Notes under the pieces: model-generated | What the model saw: only the letters and a program-made list of their open reading frames with translations | Told to the model about the DNA's origin: nothing | The model's database searches: none | Translations under genes and position numbers: made by a program | Origin: Marisa cornuarietis | Lineage: Eukaryota > Mollusca > Gastropoda > Architaenioglossa > Ampullariidae | Assembly: GCA_004794655.1 (NCBI GenBank) | Contig: SMMW01000033.1 | Location: forward strand, 434,001 to 498,000 | Direction: 5' to 3' | DNA: 64,000 nucleotides | In this document: piece by piece, positions 31,301 to 45,797 of the stretch | Layout of the letters: every line of letters begins with the position of its first letter | Position numbering within the stretch: position 1 is the stretch's first letter

Positions 31301-34300
31301 GTTTCCCCATTGCTTTTTTTTTTTTTTGAGTAGCCGTTATACCACAGAAACTTTTACTCACTACTGCACCTTTGCCATTTGAATAAGAAGTAGAAGGAAA
31401 TCTCATTCCAAGGAAAATGTTAAATGCTTGCAACTGCACTTAAGCAAAAACTCAACAAGTTCCTGAAGCATGACAGCAGTTTTAAACAAACTGAACCCAA
31501 GGGAAGAAATGCATTACTCATTACTGGAGTTCTGTAGGAAAAGGTCTAAATCTGTAGATACAGAAAATCTGTAACAGCAGGCCGGTCTGGTTATCCAGAC
31601 GCTATGAGTCACTCTGATAAACATGCATCATGCATAATGCCGTCATGCACCGTAAGCAGTAAAAAACATTTTCATTTCCATACAAGCTGTCTGCGTCATT
31701 TTTTTTAACATGCTGGGTACAATATCTTTGCAGGGTCTCAATTTGCCAGTAATTGTACAGCCTAATCTACAAATCAAACCACAGAAAAAAGCTTAAATAA
31801 TGAAAGGAAAAATTGTATTTAATCCTGTGTCATCCTGCAAGATGACTAATGAAGGGACAAAGTGTACTGAATCCTGTCATTCTGCAAGATGTATGAAAAC
31901 ATTACCACAACATACAATTAAGTAACATACCCTTGCTGGGGGATTTAGCTGACACCAGAGACACACCACCCTCATCTTCTTGTGATGCTGTTTCTGGGAT
32001 CTCAGATTCCATGCCTCGGAAATGTGGCTTTGAGGGATCGTATGATGTTTGGGAAACTGAGGATGAAGTGTCAGACTGACTGTCATCTTTTCTGCAGGAC
32101 AACAAGCAATAATGGTTGACAGGTAAGAATGTAAAATACTTGGAATGCATATGCATATCCACATAACTTTTACAAGACATCAAATGTTTATTAATAAACT
32201 TTTCTTGATAGTAATGATTGTGGTGGTGATGATTTGATGTTGCTGTTGTAGTTGTTATTTTATTGCTGCAATGGTGGTTTTCAAAGGTAACACACCCTCA
32301 TTGCTTTGCAATGTTGACAAATGAAAATTATAGCATGCAATATAAAAGCAAACAAATGAAATATATTTCTTATTGCTGAAATGAGTTACTAGTAACTATG
32401 TAGTGACTGCAACGAAAACACTATTTTTACAAATCTTCTCTGCCATGAAATGAAATGAATGTTCAACAGTTGGACAAGGGTCTGTAGATTTTCATCTGTC
32501 TGCAAACCAGTAAAACTTTGCATAAGGAGCAGATCATAAACCTGAAAAGTGTTCAAGCTACCAGCAAGCAGTCTACGGACAAAAGATTTATCTAGAAGAA
32601 CAATTCTGTTACCGAGAAGCAGCGGCATCGCTGAGACTATGGCTATCAGACTGGCTGTCAGTGTCGAGGGACAATGAGGTGCCAGGTAAAGATGGTGCTG
32701 TGCTGGTGGTTGAGGAAGGAGGTGAGGGAGGTGGGACGTGCATGGAGCCAGCAGGTAACTGCTTAGCCTTGCGCTTTCTAGCATCACTTTTCCTCACAGT
32801 GCTGTCACTATGGCCGACAGAAAGATAAAATACAAGCTGGAGATCCAATGCCCAAGAAAGCAAAGCAAAATATAAAATCAAAATCAAAACCCATTTACAG
32901 ACACTTAACTACACCAGTTTCTTTTAAATAAAATTATATTTTAAAGTTTTAAGACAATGATGCACTTTGAGTAAAAGATTCTCATCTGTTTTACTAAGAG
33001 TCTGCCAGTAAATGGGCTTTGGACAAGTACTGAAAAATAATGCAGCTACTAAAATTATACATAACTCACACTTCTTGTTGCTATTATTAAAAAATCATTT
33101 CTGTTTATATTACTAGAATCAGTCTCTCAATTTAATAAATTGCTTTATGCACCAATCAAGTAAAGGGATTCAATTTTCTTCAAAATTTTATCACATACCA
33201 AAATTTGCTCTGATTGAATTCATCACAAGTCTGACCATTATGATGTTAACAGCCCTTAATTTTTTTTACACATAAAATACTAATCTATTCTGAAAGCAAG
33301 AATTACCTCCCATTTCAAAGCAGTACAATGTGAAAAGCAAACATTAGCAAGACTTAATCTAATTAACACAAGGCACCAAATCACAAACGCACCTCAACAA
33401 TAATTTGTTTAAATAACACTATATTATATATATGCATATAAAACATAGTGTTATTGTTTGAAAAAGATATGAAAATAGCAAGCAAGTGCACTACATGAAA
33501 AAGCATCTGCAACAAATAAAGCTCAATAAAAAAATTGCTTCTCTCAGACAAAATAATTTCACAAATCCTCATTGAGTAAAAGAGAGTATATTATTATTAT
33601 AATACAAGTAGCAAACACCTTATATAGCAACTGATAAAAAAATGCATCATAAAAATTTGTAGGTGGCTTATGGAGAGAGATACAACTAAGAAATAAGGAT
33701 TAGGAAAAGGAGATTGGAAGATTGGGGAGATAAGAACAGGCTCAGAACAGCTTATATAATCTAGGGCATTCAAATGACATGCATGGCAGTTGTACTGTTC
33801 AAAAGAACTGCAAACAATTTTGAAGAAAGTCTGTCACAGTGGGAAAGGTATGTAAAAGGTGCCAAGATATTCTAAAAGAAGCAGCAGTGTGTCTCACAAA
33901 CCCTTAAAAAAAAAAAAAAGGTCAGAAAAGGCCAGCAAAAGTTCACTTTCTGTGGAGACATAGGCCCCACACTATGAAGCAACCGACAGAACTCGTTTTA
34001 TAAAATGTTTAAAAATGAAGAGAAAGCTAACACTGTTCACATGAAGGCATCTCCTCACCCAGCCTGTCCTACTTACATAGGAATAAATGCAGGCAGTCTA
34101 AAAGGCAGGCACCAAGACAGAGAGGGGAATAACAATCAGGTCAGCATTACCTAACTACACACAGGTACCATTCCACAAGTTAACAAAGTTCCACAATGAG
34201 ACATACAAGATGTTTGATAAATGATAATATACAGTCCTGTAATTACTGCCCACCTAAGCAGCTAAAACTACTAAGATTTCAGAAAGTTTTATTTATTTCT

Positions 34301-37300
34301 AATTCCTTTATTTACTTTTCGATATTTGTACTTACTTTTATTTATATATATATATAGAGAGAGAGAGAGTGGAACCTTGATTATTCGGTCACCAATTAAC
34401 CATGCATTTGGTTATACGGGACCCCTAAAAAAATTGCCATTCATCAATAAGTTTTGTCGTTTGTCTTCTGCTTCAACGCTTTTCTTGGAAAAGATTGTGT
34501 ATGGGTCGCACTATCTGTAAAGGCGACACCTTGTTCCCAGTTAATCCAGTTGGCATCCACACCTCGAGATTAGAAAGCGGCTTCATGTAAGTTCCTGCCG
34601 AAATGTCCGGGTTCAGTGGGGGAGTGAAAAGAAAGAGTTGTAGTCAATTGCTAAAAAACTGCAAATTGTTGAACCTGCCGAAAAGGGGGAATCCATTGCT
34701 AACCTTTCATGGGAATTTAACATCAGAAATCGAACAGTGGGTGATACTGCACTTATTCTAGCATTTGCAAATTTTTAGAATTATTTTTGATTATCCGGAC
34801 GATGAGCACCAGTTATTAAACCAGATCATCGAGGTTCCACTGCATATCAAATCAGATATAGATTTACGTCACATCAGTGATTCTTGCAATACCTTTTGTT
34901 TTAATCAATGTGTTTACGTGTGTATATATATATCAGCAAAATACAATGTGATCATGCAAGACTGCTTAATGTGATCAGAAAGTAATCAGCCAACTCTACC
35001 CAAAAAATCCCTTTTTATAAAATCAAAATGCACTCCAGCATGACAGTCTATTGGTGAATACATAAGAGCTGAATACTTGAAACCTCACCCAAAAGTAAAA
35101 GCAACACTACTTACGCAATGGCCTCTCTAAATGACACATGCGAAATTATGATCTTGGTTAGTTGTACTATTGTCGATATCCTGTTTTATTTAACACTGAT
35201 TTAACACAGCTCTTGAAAAATATAAAAAGCTTATCTCATGCTTGTAAAGTTATTATGTCCTTTAATCAAATGCACAACTTTCACACAAAACATCACAGCT
35301 TTATTATTAATCCCTGAAGAATAAGCATTCTGCTGCAGGAAAAACATCAGAATCTGACTGTTCCTTCACATGCACAAAACTGATAATGTCACTAGACTCT
35401 TTAATTTACAGTACCCCTTCTATCATATTAATGTTATGAAGTTAAAAAAGCACAGAAATTAAAACAATCTAGAAGACAAAAAGGCCCACATCTGTTTTAA
35501 GAACAAGCTCAAGATTCTACCCTATCTGGCACAATTATGCAATGCTTAGCACATTATAATAAGTATGAGCACATTTTCTCAACCATATATGTCAGACACA
35601 TATAATAACCAAGACCCTAAGTAGAAGCACATACATACATATGTATCTACGAGGCTTCACACCCCTCAGCCTAGGTGCAGAGTAGACAAACATCAATCTT
35701 CCTTCTTACACTTGTCACCTCTATGTCTCTGCAGTACTAAAATGCCTAAGAAAACCAGCACACTGGGACAGCATGCTGCACTGACCTGTCATGCTTGATC
35801 CAAGTTTCAAGGCCACTTTCACTCTCACTCCGCCCAATGTCTTGTCGTGTCATCATGGCCAGGGCTGCTGCTTCTGCAGCCTCAGCATCTTCCAAGTCTT
35901 CAAAATCATTCTCTGGTGACTGTACAAAAATGGCATTGCATTCTTACATAGCTGTCTTGACTGTAAAGGTTTAAGCACAAGTAATGATGCAATGCAAAGT
36001 ACACTATGGTGTCAGCACCGATAGAAAATTACTACCAACATAACACAGGAATTAGTGTAATATCTGCTGAGGACATATTATGGTACATTACTAACTCAGC
36101 ACAATATCTGCTGATGTGCTGACACAATGTCTCTATTGTTGTTGTTGTTGACTTTGAAAGGGAAAGTGCTTCCACCTCTCGGTGATTTCGCACTGTGGGG
36201 GATGGGGTCTTTGGGGAGTGTGGGTGTTGGGGATGTGGGTGAGGGTATGGGGGGATGGGGAGATGTGGGGAAAGGGTTGCTGTTTTGTGGTGCCTGATGC
36301 GTGGTTTCACTTTTGTACGTGCCCTCTATTTTTGTTGGTGTTTAGGTTTTCCAAGTCTGCATGGGTGGTGTACTGTATTTGTGCCCTCTTTATCCGTTGT
36401 TGATCTGCCAAGTTTGTATGGGTCGTTACAGTGCTGCTGCCCTCTTTCCTCCTGCTGCTGCTGGTGCTGCTGCCAGTGTTTAGGGGCCCTGCCACGTGTA
36501 CCGTGGTGGTGTATTGTGTTTCTTTGTTGGGTTCCATGTATTGCTCTTCCTCATTTTTTTTTATTATTATTTTATTTTATTTTTCCAGTGTGGATGGCTA
36601 TGTTATCCTGTTTACCCCTATTCTTATTTTATATTAGACTAGCGTTTGGGTGGCTTGTTGCTATTACTACTACTAGTGACAGTATACTGTTCCATAGTTC
36701 TTTAGGTGGGTTGAGGCAGTTTCTGAGGTTTAGTCCCAGTCTATACTTATCTAGGAAATGTTTTAGTTCTTCTCTCTCTGGTTTATTTTCATTGCATTCC
36801 AAAAGTACATGCGGGGTGCTAAGTCTGTCCCCACAGGCACATGAAGGTGGGTCTTTATACATTTTATAATATTCTCCACTAAGCCTCATTCTGGTTATTT
36901 TAGTTTGGTCCGACCTGATTGACGTTAGGTACATCAAGGTGAGACTAGGCTGGTCGTCTATCAGTCTTCTAGTACCTATACTAGAAGACTGATATCTCTA
37001 TACTAACCATTACCCTTAATATATGACATTGGTGTCACATGCACCACTAACTTGTGCTTTAATGACAAATATTAAATAATATATAAAGGTATGGTTGATA
37101 GGAATAATAATAATAATAATAATAGTGAAGATTTTTATAGCGCATATTCACACTCATAGAGAGCATGCTCTTAGCGCTTAAAACGAGGAAGAGACGTGGA
37201 CTAATTAGTAGATACAGAACAAAGGGGACGAAAGAAAACGACAGTACTGACAAAACAGAAAACAAAAGGCATCAAGTAACAGGAACAGAAAAATGTAGTG

Positions 37301-40300
37301 ATTATGCGAGAAAGATGGGTAAAGTAACAAGAGGGAAGGGGGGGTAAGAAGGACTAGCATAGTGGACTGTGTTAGGAGTAATGCTCAAGGAAGAGGTGCG
37401 TTTTCAGTGCAGATTTGAAAGATTCAATTGTAGGAAGGTGGCGGATATGGAAAGGAAGAGAGTTCCATTGTTTTGCAGCACAGTAGCCAAAAGTCCTGTG
37501 ACCATATGTTGTTGTTCTGGTGACAGGAACAGTTGGGATACGGTCGTCAGACGAAGAGCGTAGTTGTCTGGACGGAGAGTAAGGGATGAGAAGTTCAGAG
37601 AAATAGTCAGGACAGGAGCCAGCAAAGAAATTAAAACACAGCACAGACAGTTTGTACTGAATGCGAGAACGGATGGGTAGCCAGTGTAGAAAACGAAGGA
37701 GAGGAGTGACATGGTCCCGTTTCCTTGCTCTAAGCACCAGACGCGCAGCAGAGTTCTGTACTTTCTGGAGTCTCTGAATGAGGGATGAGGGGCAGCCTGC
37801 CAGCAAGGAGTTGCAGTAGTCAAGTAGAATAGGGGATCTTACTAATACTGAAGGTACATTTCTGCCCCTTGATGAATTCTACATTAAATATCCTGCCTTA
37901 ATCAGCACAGACCTCCTAACTTCCATGGGTTTAAAACAGTATTAAAGTAAATGTAGCTGTCCTTTAACCTCTCAGAGTGAAACTATTAATGAGGTGTGGG
38001 CTATTATCACAAAAGGAATCTTCATAAAAATTTGGACTTCACTATTCTTCTAGTAAAATTCTTCATGGATAACTGTGGATTTTTGAAGGCCATACCTAAA
38101 GTGGGTAAGTTTATTCCTTTCCTAAAGTCAAGATTTATTGTCAAACAATATGTGCCCTCTATCAATAACAAATACCTATACAAAAACAGTGGTTTCCATT
38201 CAGTCATCCTATTTCTTGAAAGACATATAGTATTACTATTAGTATACTTCACACAGGGCATGTAAACATGTTTGATGTTTGCTGTCTAAATGTATATTCA
38301 TAATTTTCCTCCATATATAATAAAGAGCAAAAATAGAATGTGTGCCTTAACAGAATAGTAGTAGTGAGCAAATAAAATAACAGCATGTAAACATAGAACA
38401 CGGCTGGGAAAAGACAATAAGAAAAGAAGACCACCAGGTAATGGAGGATTTAACAAGAGGCAGGTCTTAAGGTCAGCCTTAAGGTCAACTGTACAATGCC
38501 AAACTTTACCTTGCCACGTTTTGTGGGTGGTCTTCGAGCAGGCATGTTGCTCGCCAGATGGGCACGAGCGCGATGTACAGAGGTATCCAAGAGGGGTGTA
38601 TCAGGTACTGATGCAAATTCCACTGCCACATTCACAGTATCAGTTTCATCCTCAAACACTGGCACAGCCTTATTTGATAAAGACTCGTCCCCATCTGTTA
38701 AAACAAATGTCATAACTGCCATAAACTAACACCATTACTATCACATTCTTTGCCACACCTCTACACTTACATCACACAATTCTGAGGAGAAGCAGAGAAC
38801 TTCTGCCAAATTAAATTCAAACACGTGCTTAAAAAATAGATTATATTACAGCCTAAATATTACTCTAAGCATATATCATTTTAACTGTTCTTTATAATAA
38901 AAACCACATAAACACTATTTCACTACCTTAATGGATTTTTTCTGTAGGCTGATTCTCTGTCAAAAAGCAGCTTATAAAAAAAATCTTCATAATTTTCTAA
39001 TATAAAATATACAAATAAGAATGCAATTCAAATTTATTCTCGCACATACATGCCTGTACACACAAAGGATGTTATATGTTAGTCAAATAATGAAAAAAGC
39101 TACTTCTAAAAGCATTTCGTAAAAACATTCAGAAAGAATTATTTTATAATTCTATTATCTAGTAAATACTAAAAACAACACACAGAAGAAAAAAAAAAGA
39201 CAAACTGCAGGACAACATAAATGCAAAATAAGGAATGCCTAGGAATTTTTTCTTAACTGTTAGTGCTAGGATTGCATTATTAGGCATAAGACCCACCAGG
39301 AGAAATGACAATATCAAAAGATGTTTCTGAGCACGTTGAAAGGTCATCTTCTGCAGACTGTTGCAGTGGTGACAGAGGTTCCTCTGCAATTATTGCAATA
39401 CACTAGGACAGGCACATCACAAAACAGCTCGAGCATTTTTTTTTTTCTATATGATGATGTTGACAAATCAACAGTTATCTACAGGAAAACATTATTGTAC
39501 TGGCTGCATCCAATGGAAGCAAACATTACAACACAGACTGTATCTCTGGACTGCTTGCAGTCAAATTTTCTGTGTTAACTTCTATAATGAGGCCAAAGCA
39601 CAAAACTGCTTCCAGTTTAAATATAAACATTGAGGAGAAGAGCAGATAGTGTGAACTCTCATGTTGATGGAGGTACAAACGCTCAAGCTCTATGGACTGT
39701 TGTGTTTTCAGTTTATTGGCTCTAAGTTGTGGGAAGTGGAGGTCAAGGACTTTTGCCAAAAAAAGAAATAAATAAAAATTAACTAAGCAACAAATGTATT
39801 GCAAGTCTATTGTTGACTTTAAGAATTTTAAAGTGGTTCTGCATATTAACTTGTTAAATGGTTCGCACAGACCTGACAGCCTACAACTTCACAAGTGGCT
39901 AAGAACTGGTCTCAGCAGACAGCCAGTAGTCCAGAGATACATGTCTGTTATTACAAGCAAAATTTTAGTTTAGCTTCTCAAGAGTGCTGGAGTTTTTATC
40001 AGCAACACAAGCTTAAGCTGCAGTAATCCAGATTTTATTTCAAACATAGAAACTGATGGTCACAGCTAAAATGTATACAACTGTTTTAAAATAAATTTTA
40101 AAATGTCATAAAATCATCTGCATTTTAAACTGCCACCCTGCCAATGTTTTATAGTAATGCATAGTCTTCCCTCCCTCTTCACATAAAAAATCTACAAGGA
40201 AAAAGTAAAAAGTTTTTGCCCTTGATGTTGAATAGTGACTAAGATTTTACAAGATGTCATAGAAACCAGCAGCTGTCTTGATTTAAAAAGCAAGCACCAA

Positions 40301-43300
40301 ATGGATTTTTAAGTGATCATGACAAGTGACACCAAAACTACTTAGCTGGATGCAACCAACATGACAAAACAAAGATAAAGGTAAATAAAGAAGTCTATTA
40401 ACAATGCTGGTTTGTCAAAAAAGCAGTTTTTAATAATGGCCACTTTCCTCTCACCATTTGTGAGGATCCAGCACTCTAAAGATAAAGAACATTTTAGACT
40501 TTCTGTACACTACTGTTTTAAAAAAAACTTTCAAGCAGCATGCATAACTGGGTTAAAAAATGTTTACTAAAATGACTATTTCTTCAGCCAAATGCTATTT
40601 ATTCACAAATGCATACCTTGAGGAAGCTTGTATCCTATGATCAAATAAAAAAAGGAGTCATTAAGCATGCAAAACTGTACACTAAACTGAACCCACCTTC
40701 TCCATTAAGCACAGCTGTAACAGCATGAGCAGGAGAGCGGGACACAGGGATCTGCACAGTCTCAACAACTTCAGCTTGTGAGGGGACAGGTGGGAGACCA
40801 GCTGCTTTCCTAGCATCAGCCAGGTCACTCTCCAGTTGGAATACCTGTGGAGCCAGCTTGAATCAACCACTTTTCAAAACATGCTCCATTTCTACAGTAC
40901 ATCATCCTTCTGACTAGCTCGAACAAATCTAGAGCTGTAGGATAGAATTAAAACACACAGCTCAGCTGGTTTATACATGCCTTACAAACCAAGAGATAGA
41001 ATCAATTTGGAAAAGAAAAATAAATTTTTTTATACCTCTTCCCATTTTATATTCTGAGAAAGAAACAAAAGAAAACAAAGCCCATAAATTTTGAAGATTT
41101 TAACCTCAAATCTTTGCCAAGCAATACTGGGTTCTTGCTCAAGTCAGAGTAAAGATAGGCAAGAATAAAGACATCTCTAACTTACCCTGTCTTTGAGATA
41201 TTTGACCAAGTCGTTGTACTGCTGGTCCTTTTCACTTTGCTGTTCCAGAAGACTCTCTCTTTCTTGGAGAAAATCTTTCTCCCTGTGAAGACAGCCAAAA
41301 ATATCAAGCAAAATCAAAATGCTTGTTTTGGAAAGGACCACATACAAAAGAGTGCCATTATTCAGGTCAAAAAAACATCATAAGCACAGAACAAGAACCA
41401 CATCCATCTCTAGCAAGCATATTACACACTTTTGATTAAAAATAGTTCTTTATAATGTTCATGAATTAGTCATAAATTTTTAAAGTCGTGATCTAAAAAA
41501 TATAAAGTACAGGATAAAAGTAATAACTGACAGTTATTCTTGGAAAAGTAAATGAACACATGGATTAACTTACAAATACTTATATAGTGTCTTAAGTTCA
41601 GTGTCCAAATTGTCACACATTTCAGCAGTTTTTAAATGTCAAGTATAAAAAGATTACAGCAAATTTTCATTCCTATCTTTCAACTGCTATTTTTTTTTTA
41701 AAGCGCAGTGGAGAAAGTGCTTATATTAAGTATTCAGATATAGATTACCTTTGTTGATATTCTTTGATAAGCTTTTTGGCTTTGTGATATTTTTTCTCCA
41801 GAGCACTAAAGTCTGCCTTCATTTTCCTCTCCAATGCAATATATTGGCCCTGTGATCCCTCTAGCATATCCTGAAAATAGTAATTAAATTTTATTAGAGA
41901 ATACATCAAAATAATATATTTATTACCAAATATACTAAAATGTAAAAAAAGGAATATTCTTCTTTTATATTTTCTCTGTGTGCATCCGTGTGTGTGAGAG
42001 AGAAAAAAAATAAAACAGTATGTAAGAATGAAAATATTCACATATAAAATATTCGCCTGCATATAATGTATAAGGTTTATACGTGGGTCTGTGTTTATTT
42101 ATCATGTATAGTTTGCAAGAACGAAAAATGATATCCATCTAACTGACATTGTGTAGAGAAAAGTGTGAAAGATATCTCAAAATGACTTTATCCCACACAC
42201 CCAAACACTCTCACACATGAATGCAGTAACCCACAGTTGTCTCCCCTGTTCTACCGTACATGTACATGCACTTTTCGTAATATTACATCAGTCAAGATTG
42301 GGGTCACTGATGCATAGTATGCCAGTAAAGCAGATTATTATTAAGAAAGAAAAAACACTTGAGGACTACCCTAGATACACAGAGTTCACAGCATAACAAA
42401 ACCCCTAAAAATCCAAAACTCAAATGCCACCTATGCTAATGCACATGCTCACAGTAAGTAAATGCACGTAAGTAAATGAATACATATGCATTCAAACGTT
42501 GCTTTCACCCACGATGCTTACACGTCGCTGGTTGAGCCTCAGTAAGTTTTTCAACCTGACGTTTCATCTGTTTGACATCTTCTTTTGCTGCTAATGTGCT
42601 TATTTTTTCAAACAGTTCAAAGAGAATGTCTTGAAGGGACTTAACTATTGGGACAGCCATGTTGGTGAATTTATAGACGGTCGGGCTGTACTGAAGCCAC
42701 CATCACTATTACCTGATGATACATTCCCACATTTGTGCACTTGCAAAGATGGAGGCTGTGGGCTGAAATATTCCAAGGTGATACAAATGTTTTTTTTCCT
42801 GCTATTCTTCTGTCAACAGTTCTTTTTCACTTTGTATAATATCACCCTCATAGTGTTGTGATGAGTTTTTCTTAGGGCCACTGTCTGCTTGTTGGTAGCA
42901 TGGTTCAATATGCTTCTAGGTGTTACACACAGCCAAAACACATTGTCTGTATTCCATCTTTGCATATCTTCCATATAAATTACATATTGATGTGATCATT
43001 GAGTGGAAATAAAAAAACTGGTGGTTCTGGTATTCAAGAGTGATTATTGATCCCAGCTATATGGGGCTTAACTTTTGTGCAGGTACTCTTTTCTTTCAAA
43101 TGCCCATGCACAAATACATAACAAGAAACAGAGGAAGTGGAGAAGGTTAAGTTAGTATGCAGACACTGATGAAAACACGGATATATCAGCTGTACTGGAA
43201 ACGTTAAAAGCTGACTAAATGTTTGGATCATACCTGATACTGGCTCTTCTCTTTCTTAGCTGCTTCCAACTGCTTCTCTACTTCTCGTAGTCTATGAAGA

Positions 43301-45755
43301 GTATCTTCATACTTTTTATCTGTCTGCTTCCTTTGACTTTCAGCACTCTCCAACAGGATCATCTTGTTAACAACAGAAAGTCAGAATAACTGACCAAATT
43401 TTAACAAATAAAGCTCTCTCTTTCAGTGGTGCATCACAATCTACTGAACTTCTTTAATATTCATTCAAAATGTTGTTCTTCATTACACTTTTACAATTCT
43501 TTATCATAAATGTACCGATATATGCAAACACACACAATTATGATTTACCTTCGCTCTTAATTTTGCCAGCTCTGCATCAGCAACTGCGTTTTTATACTGT
43601 GCCTGCCAAAAAGAAATCAAGTCTTCTTTATTTGTTATTGAAAAAAATAAATTAAAAAAATACTCTCAACAGAAGTGGGATACATGCATTTAAACTAACT
43701 GAAAACTTGTTTCCTGATTAAGTCTCACCTCTTTAAGTTTAATGAAGAGTTTTTCTGTTTCCATTTCTGGTGAACCCGTATCACTACTACTTTCCTGCAA
43801 CTCAAATACTTCCACAGTTGGTTTTGCATCTGAGTTCTCTACATATTCTGGTGAACTACCATTCTCATCGTCTGCTATAGAAGGCATTGACTGTGGAGTG
43901 GTGTCCCCTGCTGCACTCTCAAGCTCCAATACAAAGTTGTGCTCTCTCTGATGCTGCCTCTCACTATGTAGCAGTTCTACCTGTGAAAATTTCATAACAC
44001 AAATTATGTACCTAAAAACAACAAATAAGTCACTCTAGGACAGACTCACAATATATGTTGTTCCTCAAAAAAGTGTGTGTGTGTGTGTTTGGGTGGACAG
44101 ACCACAGTTTTGATGTACATAACTGGACCCAATCTGCAATTAAAAATTTTCCTAAAAACAGTTGCTGTCCTAACAGGAAAAGTAATCTCTTCATCTATGT
44201 ATGTGCCATACACATATCAACCATGAACTAGACTTTTAAAAGCACAAAAGCATACAGTTTTACATCTATGTATTCCAAATATGTCTAAAACAGAATTCTG
44301 AAAATTTTGATCATATCATTTTCCCAAAAATATCACTCTTTACCTTTTCTTCCTCATCCACCTCCTGACCACTCTTTCCATCATTTATCTCCACCTCTTC
44401 GTCAGCCCCATTATCTTCCTCTTCCTCATCGTAACCATCCAAATGTCCCTCTTCTTGTTCTTTGGGAAAGGAAGCATGACCATTTACCTGTCGCAGAGGC
44501 TGATAAGTTTGTTGATGTTCATGGTAGTGCTGCTCCATTACTTCATCCTGATAAAACAAATCAACATTTTGGAAACTTTTCCTTTGTTTTGCAGCAAAAC
44601 CCTAACAAAAGAATATAGATGCCACCCAAAAATGTTACAAGGAAGATGGAGTTCTAATAGAATGTTGATAAATCAATGTGGCAAGCAGAAAATCAAAGCC
44701 TCTACAAGAATTAATTAAGTTTAACAACATCAAAAATCTAATTAAAAAAAAAATGATTGCAGACAATAGAATACTTGTTTCATATTTTGCTGCTTGGCAA
44801 GATTCAAATTAATGTCAGCTGAAAACACTGAAAAAGATTCTAACCTTAGGCTCAAAGGCCTCTTCAAGCTGCCTTAGGCGTTCTTGGTCCTTTTCACGCA
44901 TGTTTTCACGTGCCCTGTCCTGAGCAAGGGACTGCTGGATAAGTCGAGCTACTTCACTCTTGCTTGGATCTTTTTCCCGCCCTATCTGGAATCTGAAGAA
45001 GCATTGTTTTCATCGAATCTTAAACAAACAGGAACACCAAATAAAAAAGCAAAAAGACACTATCAAAGTTTACAATGTAAAGCAATGTTTTTATAGGTGG
45101 TGAGTTTGCAAGTCTTTCAGATGGAATAAAAGCTACAAAATTACAATCTTCTATATCAAACATATATATAATTTATGAAAGTGTCTCACTTGACAATGCC
45201 ACTTGTGTTTCGTAATACAGAAGCAGCATAAGCCTGTGTGACTCCTACCAGACTTTTACCATCAACTTCAATGATCTGATCATTGACTTGAATTCTGTAA
45301 AGGAAGCAAAACAACCATGACAATTAACTTCTACAGCTGTGAAAGCTTATGCTAGATACCTATGAACATAACTATCATAAGTGCAATGTAATCATCTGTT
45401 AATTAAAACTGACTCAATTAGAATCTATCTATGAAGTGGACAGTTTTCTGTGACATGCTGATAAAGCACTATGTATCTTTAGTGTAGCTGGCAACAGCAG
45501 TCATCAAGATGTAATTGCTTACTTTCAAAATTAATTTTTTGAAGGGAAAATTTATAACTTGATAGACATATTAATTCTGCATTTTCTAGAGTCACTCTTT
45601 GAACCACAATTCCCTTTTTCAACATTTTAAAAAACACCTAAGGAAATGGTTTCTTCCCCCTAAGAATGTAAACGAATTTCAACATAAATTCAAAATTTCC
45701 TTATACAATTCTAACAGATACATTGATAACAGAAGGTGTAGATGTGCTCTCTCTT

Positions 45756-45797
<42 letters not shown>

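Noticed and set aside
28821..31930. A missing neurabin exon between exons 19 and 20
   Set aside because: The phase conflict arose only from assuming an acceptor at about 28894. The acceptor ending at 28821 joins exon 19 in frame, and the total coding length becomes an exact multiple of three.
33412..33455. Inverted repeat AATAACACTAT / ATAGTGTTATT around an AT-rich loop
   Set aside because: Short arms in very AT-rich intron DNA; readily expected by chance and without target duplication.
36255..36869. 204-codon plus-strand frame rich in Cys, Trp and Leu
   Set aside because: It is the antisense of the LINE fragment whose minus-strand translation carries real LINE motifs.
42618..42776. Plus-strand exon-like frame with a Cys-rich segment (CTCKDGGCG)
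   Set aside because: Acceptor-like and donor-like sites flank it, but there are no partner exons on the plus strand and it overlaps the minus-strand ORF in a neurabin intron.
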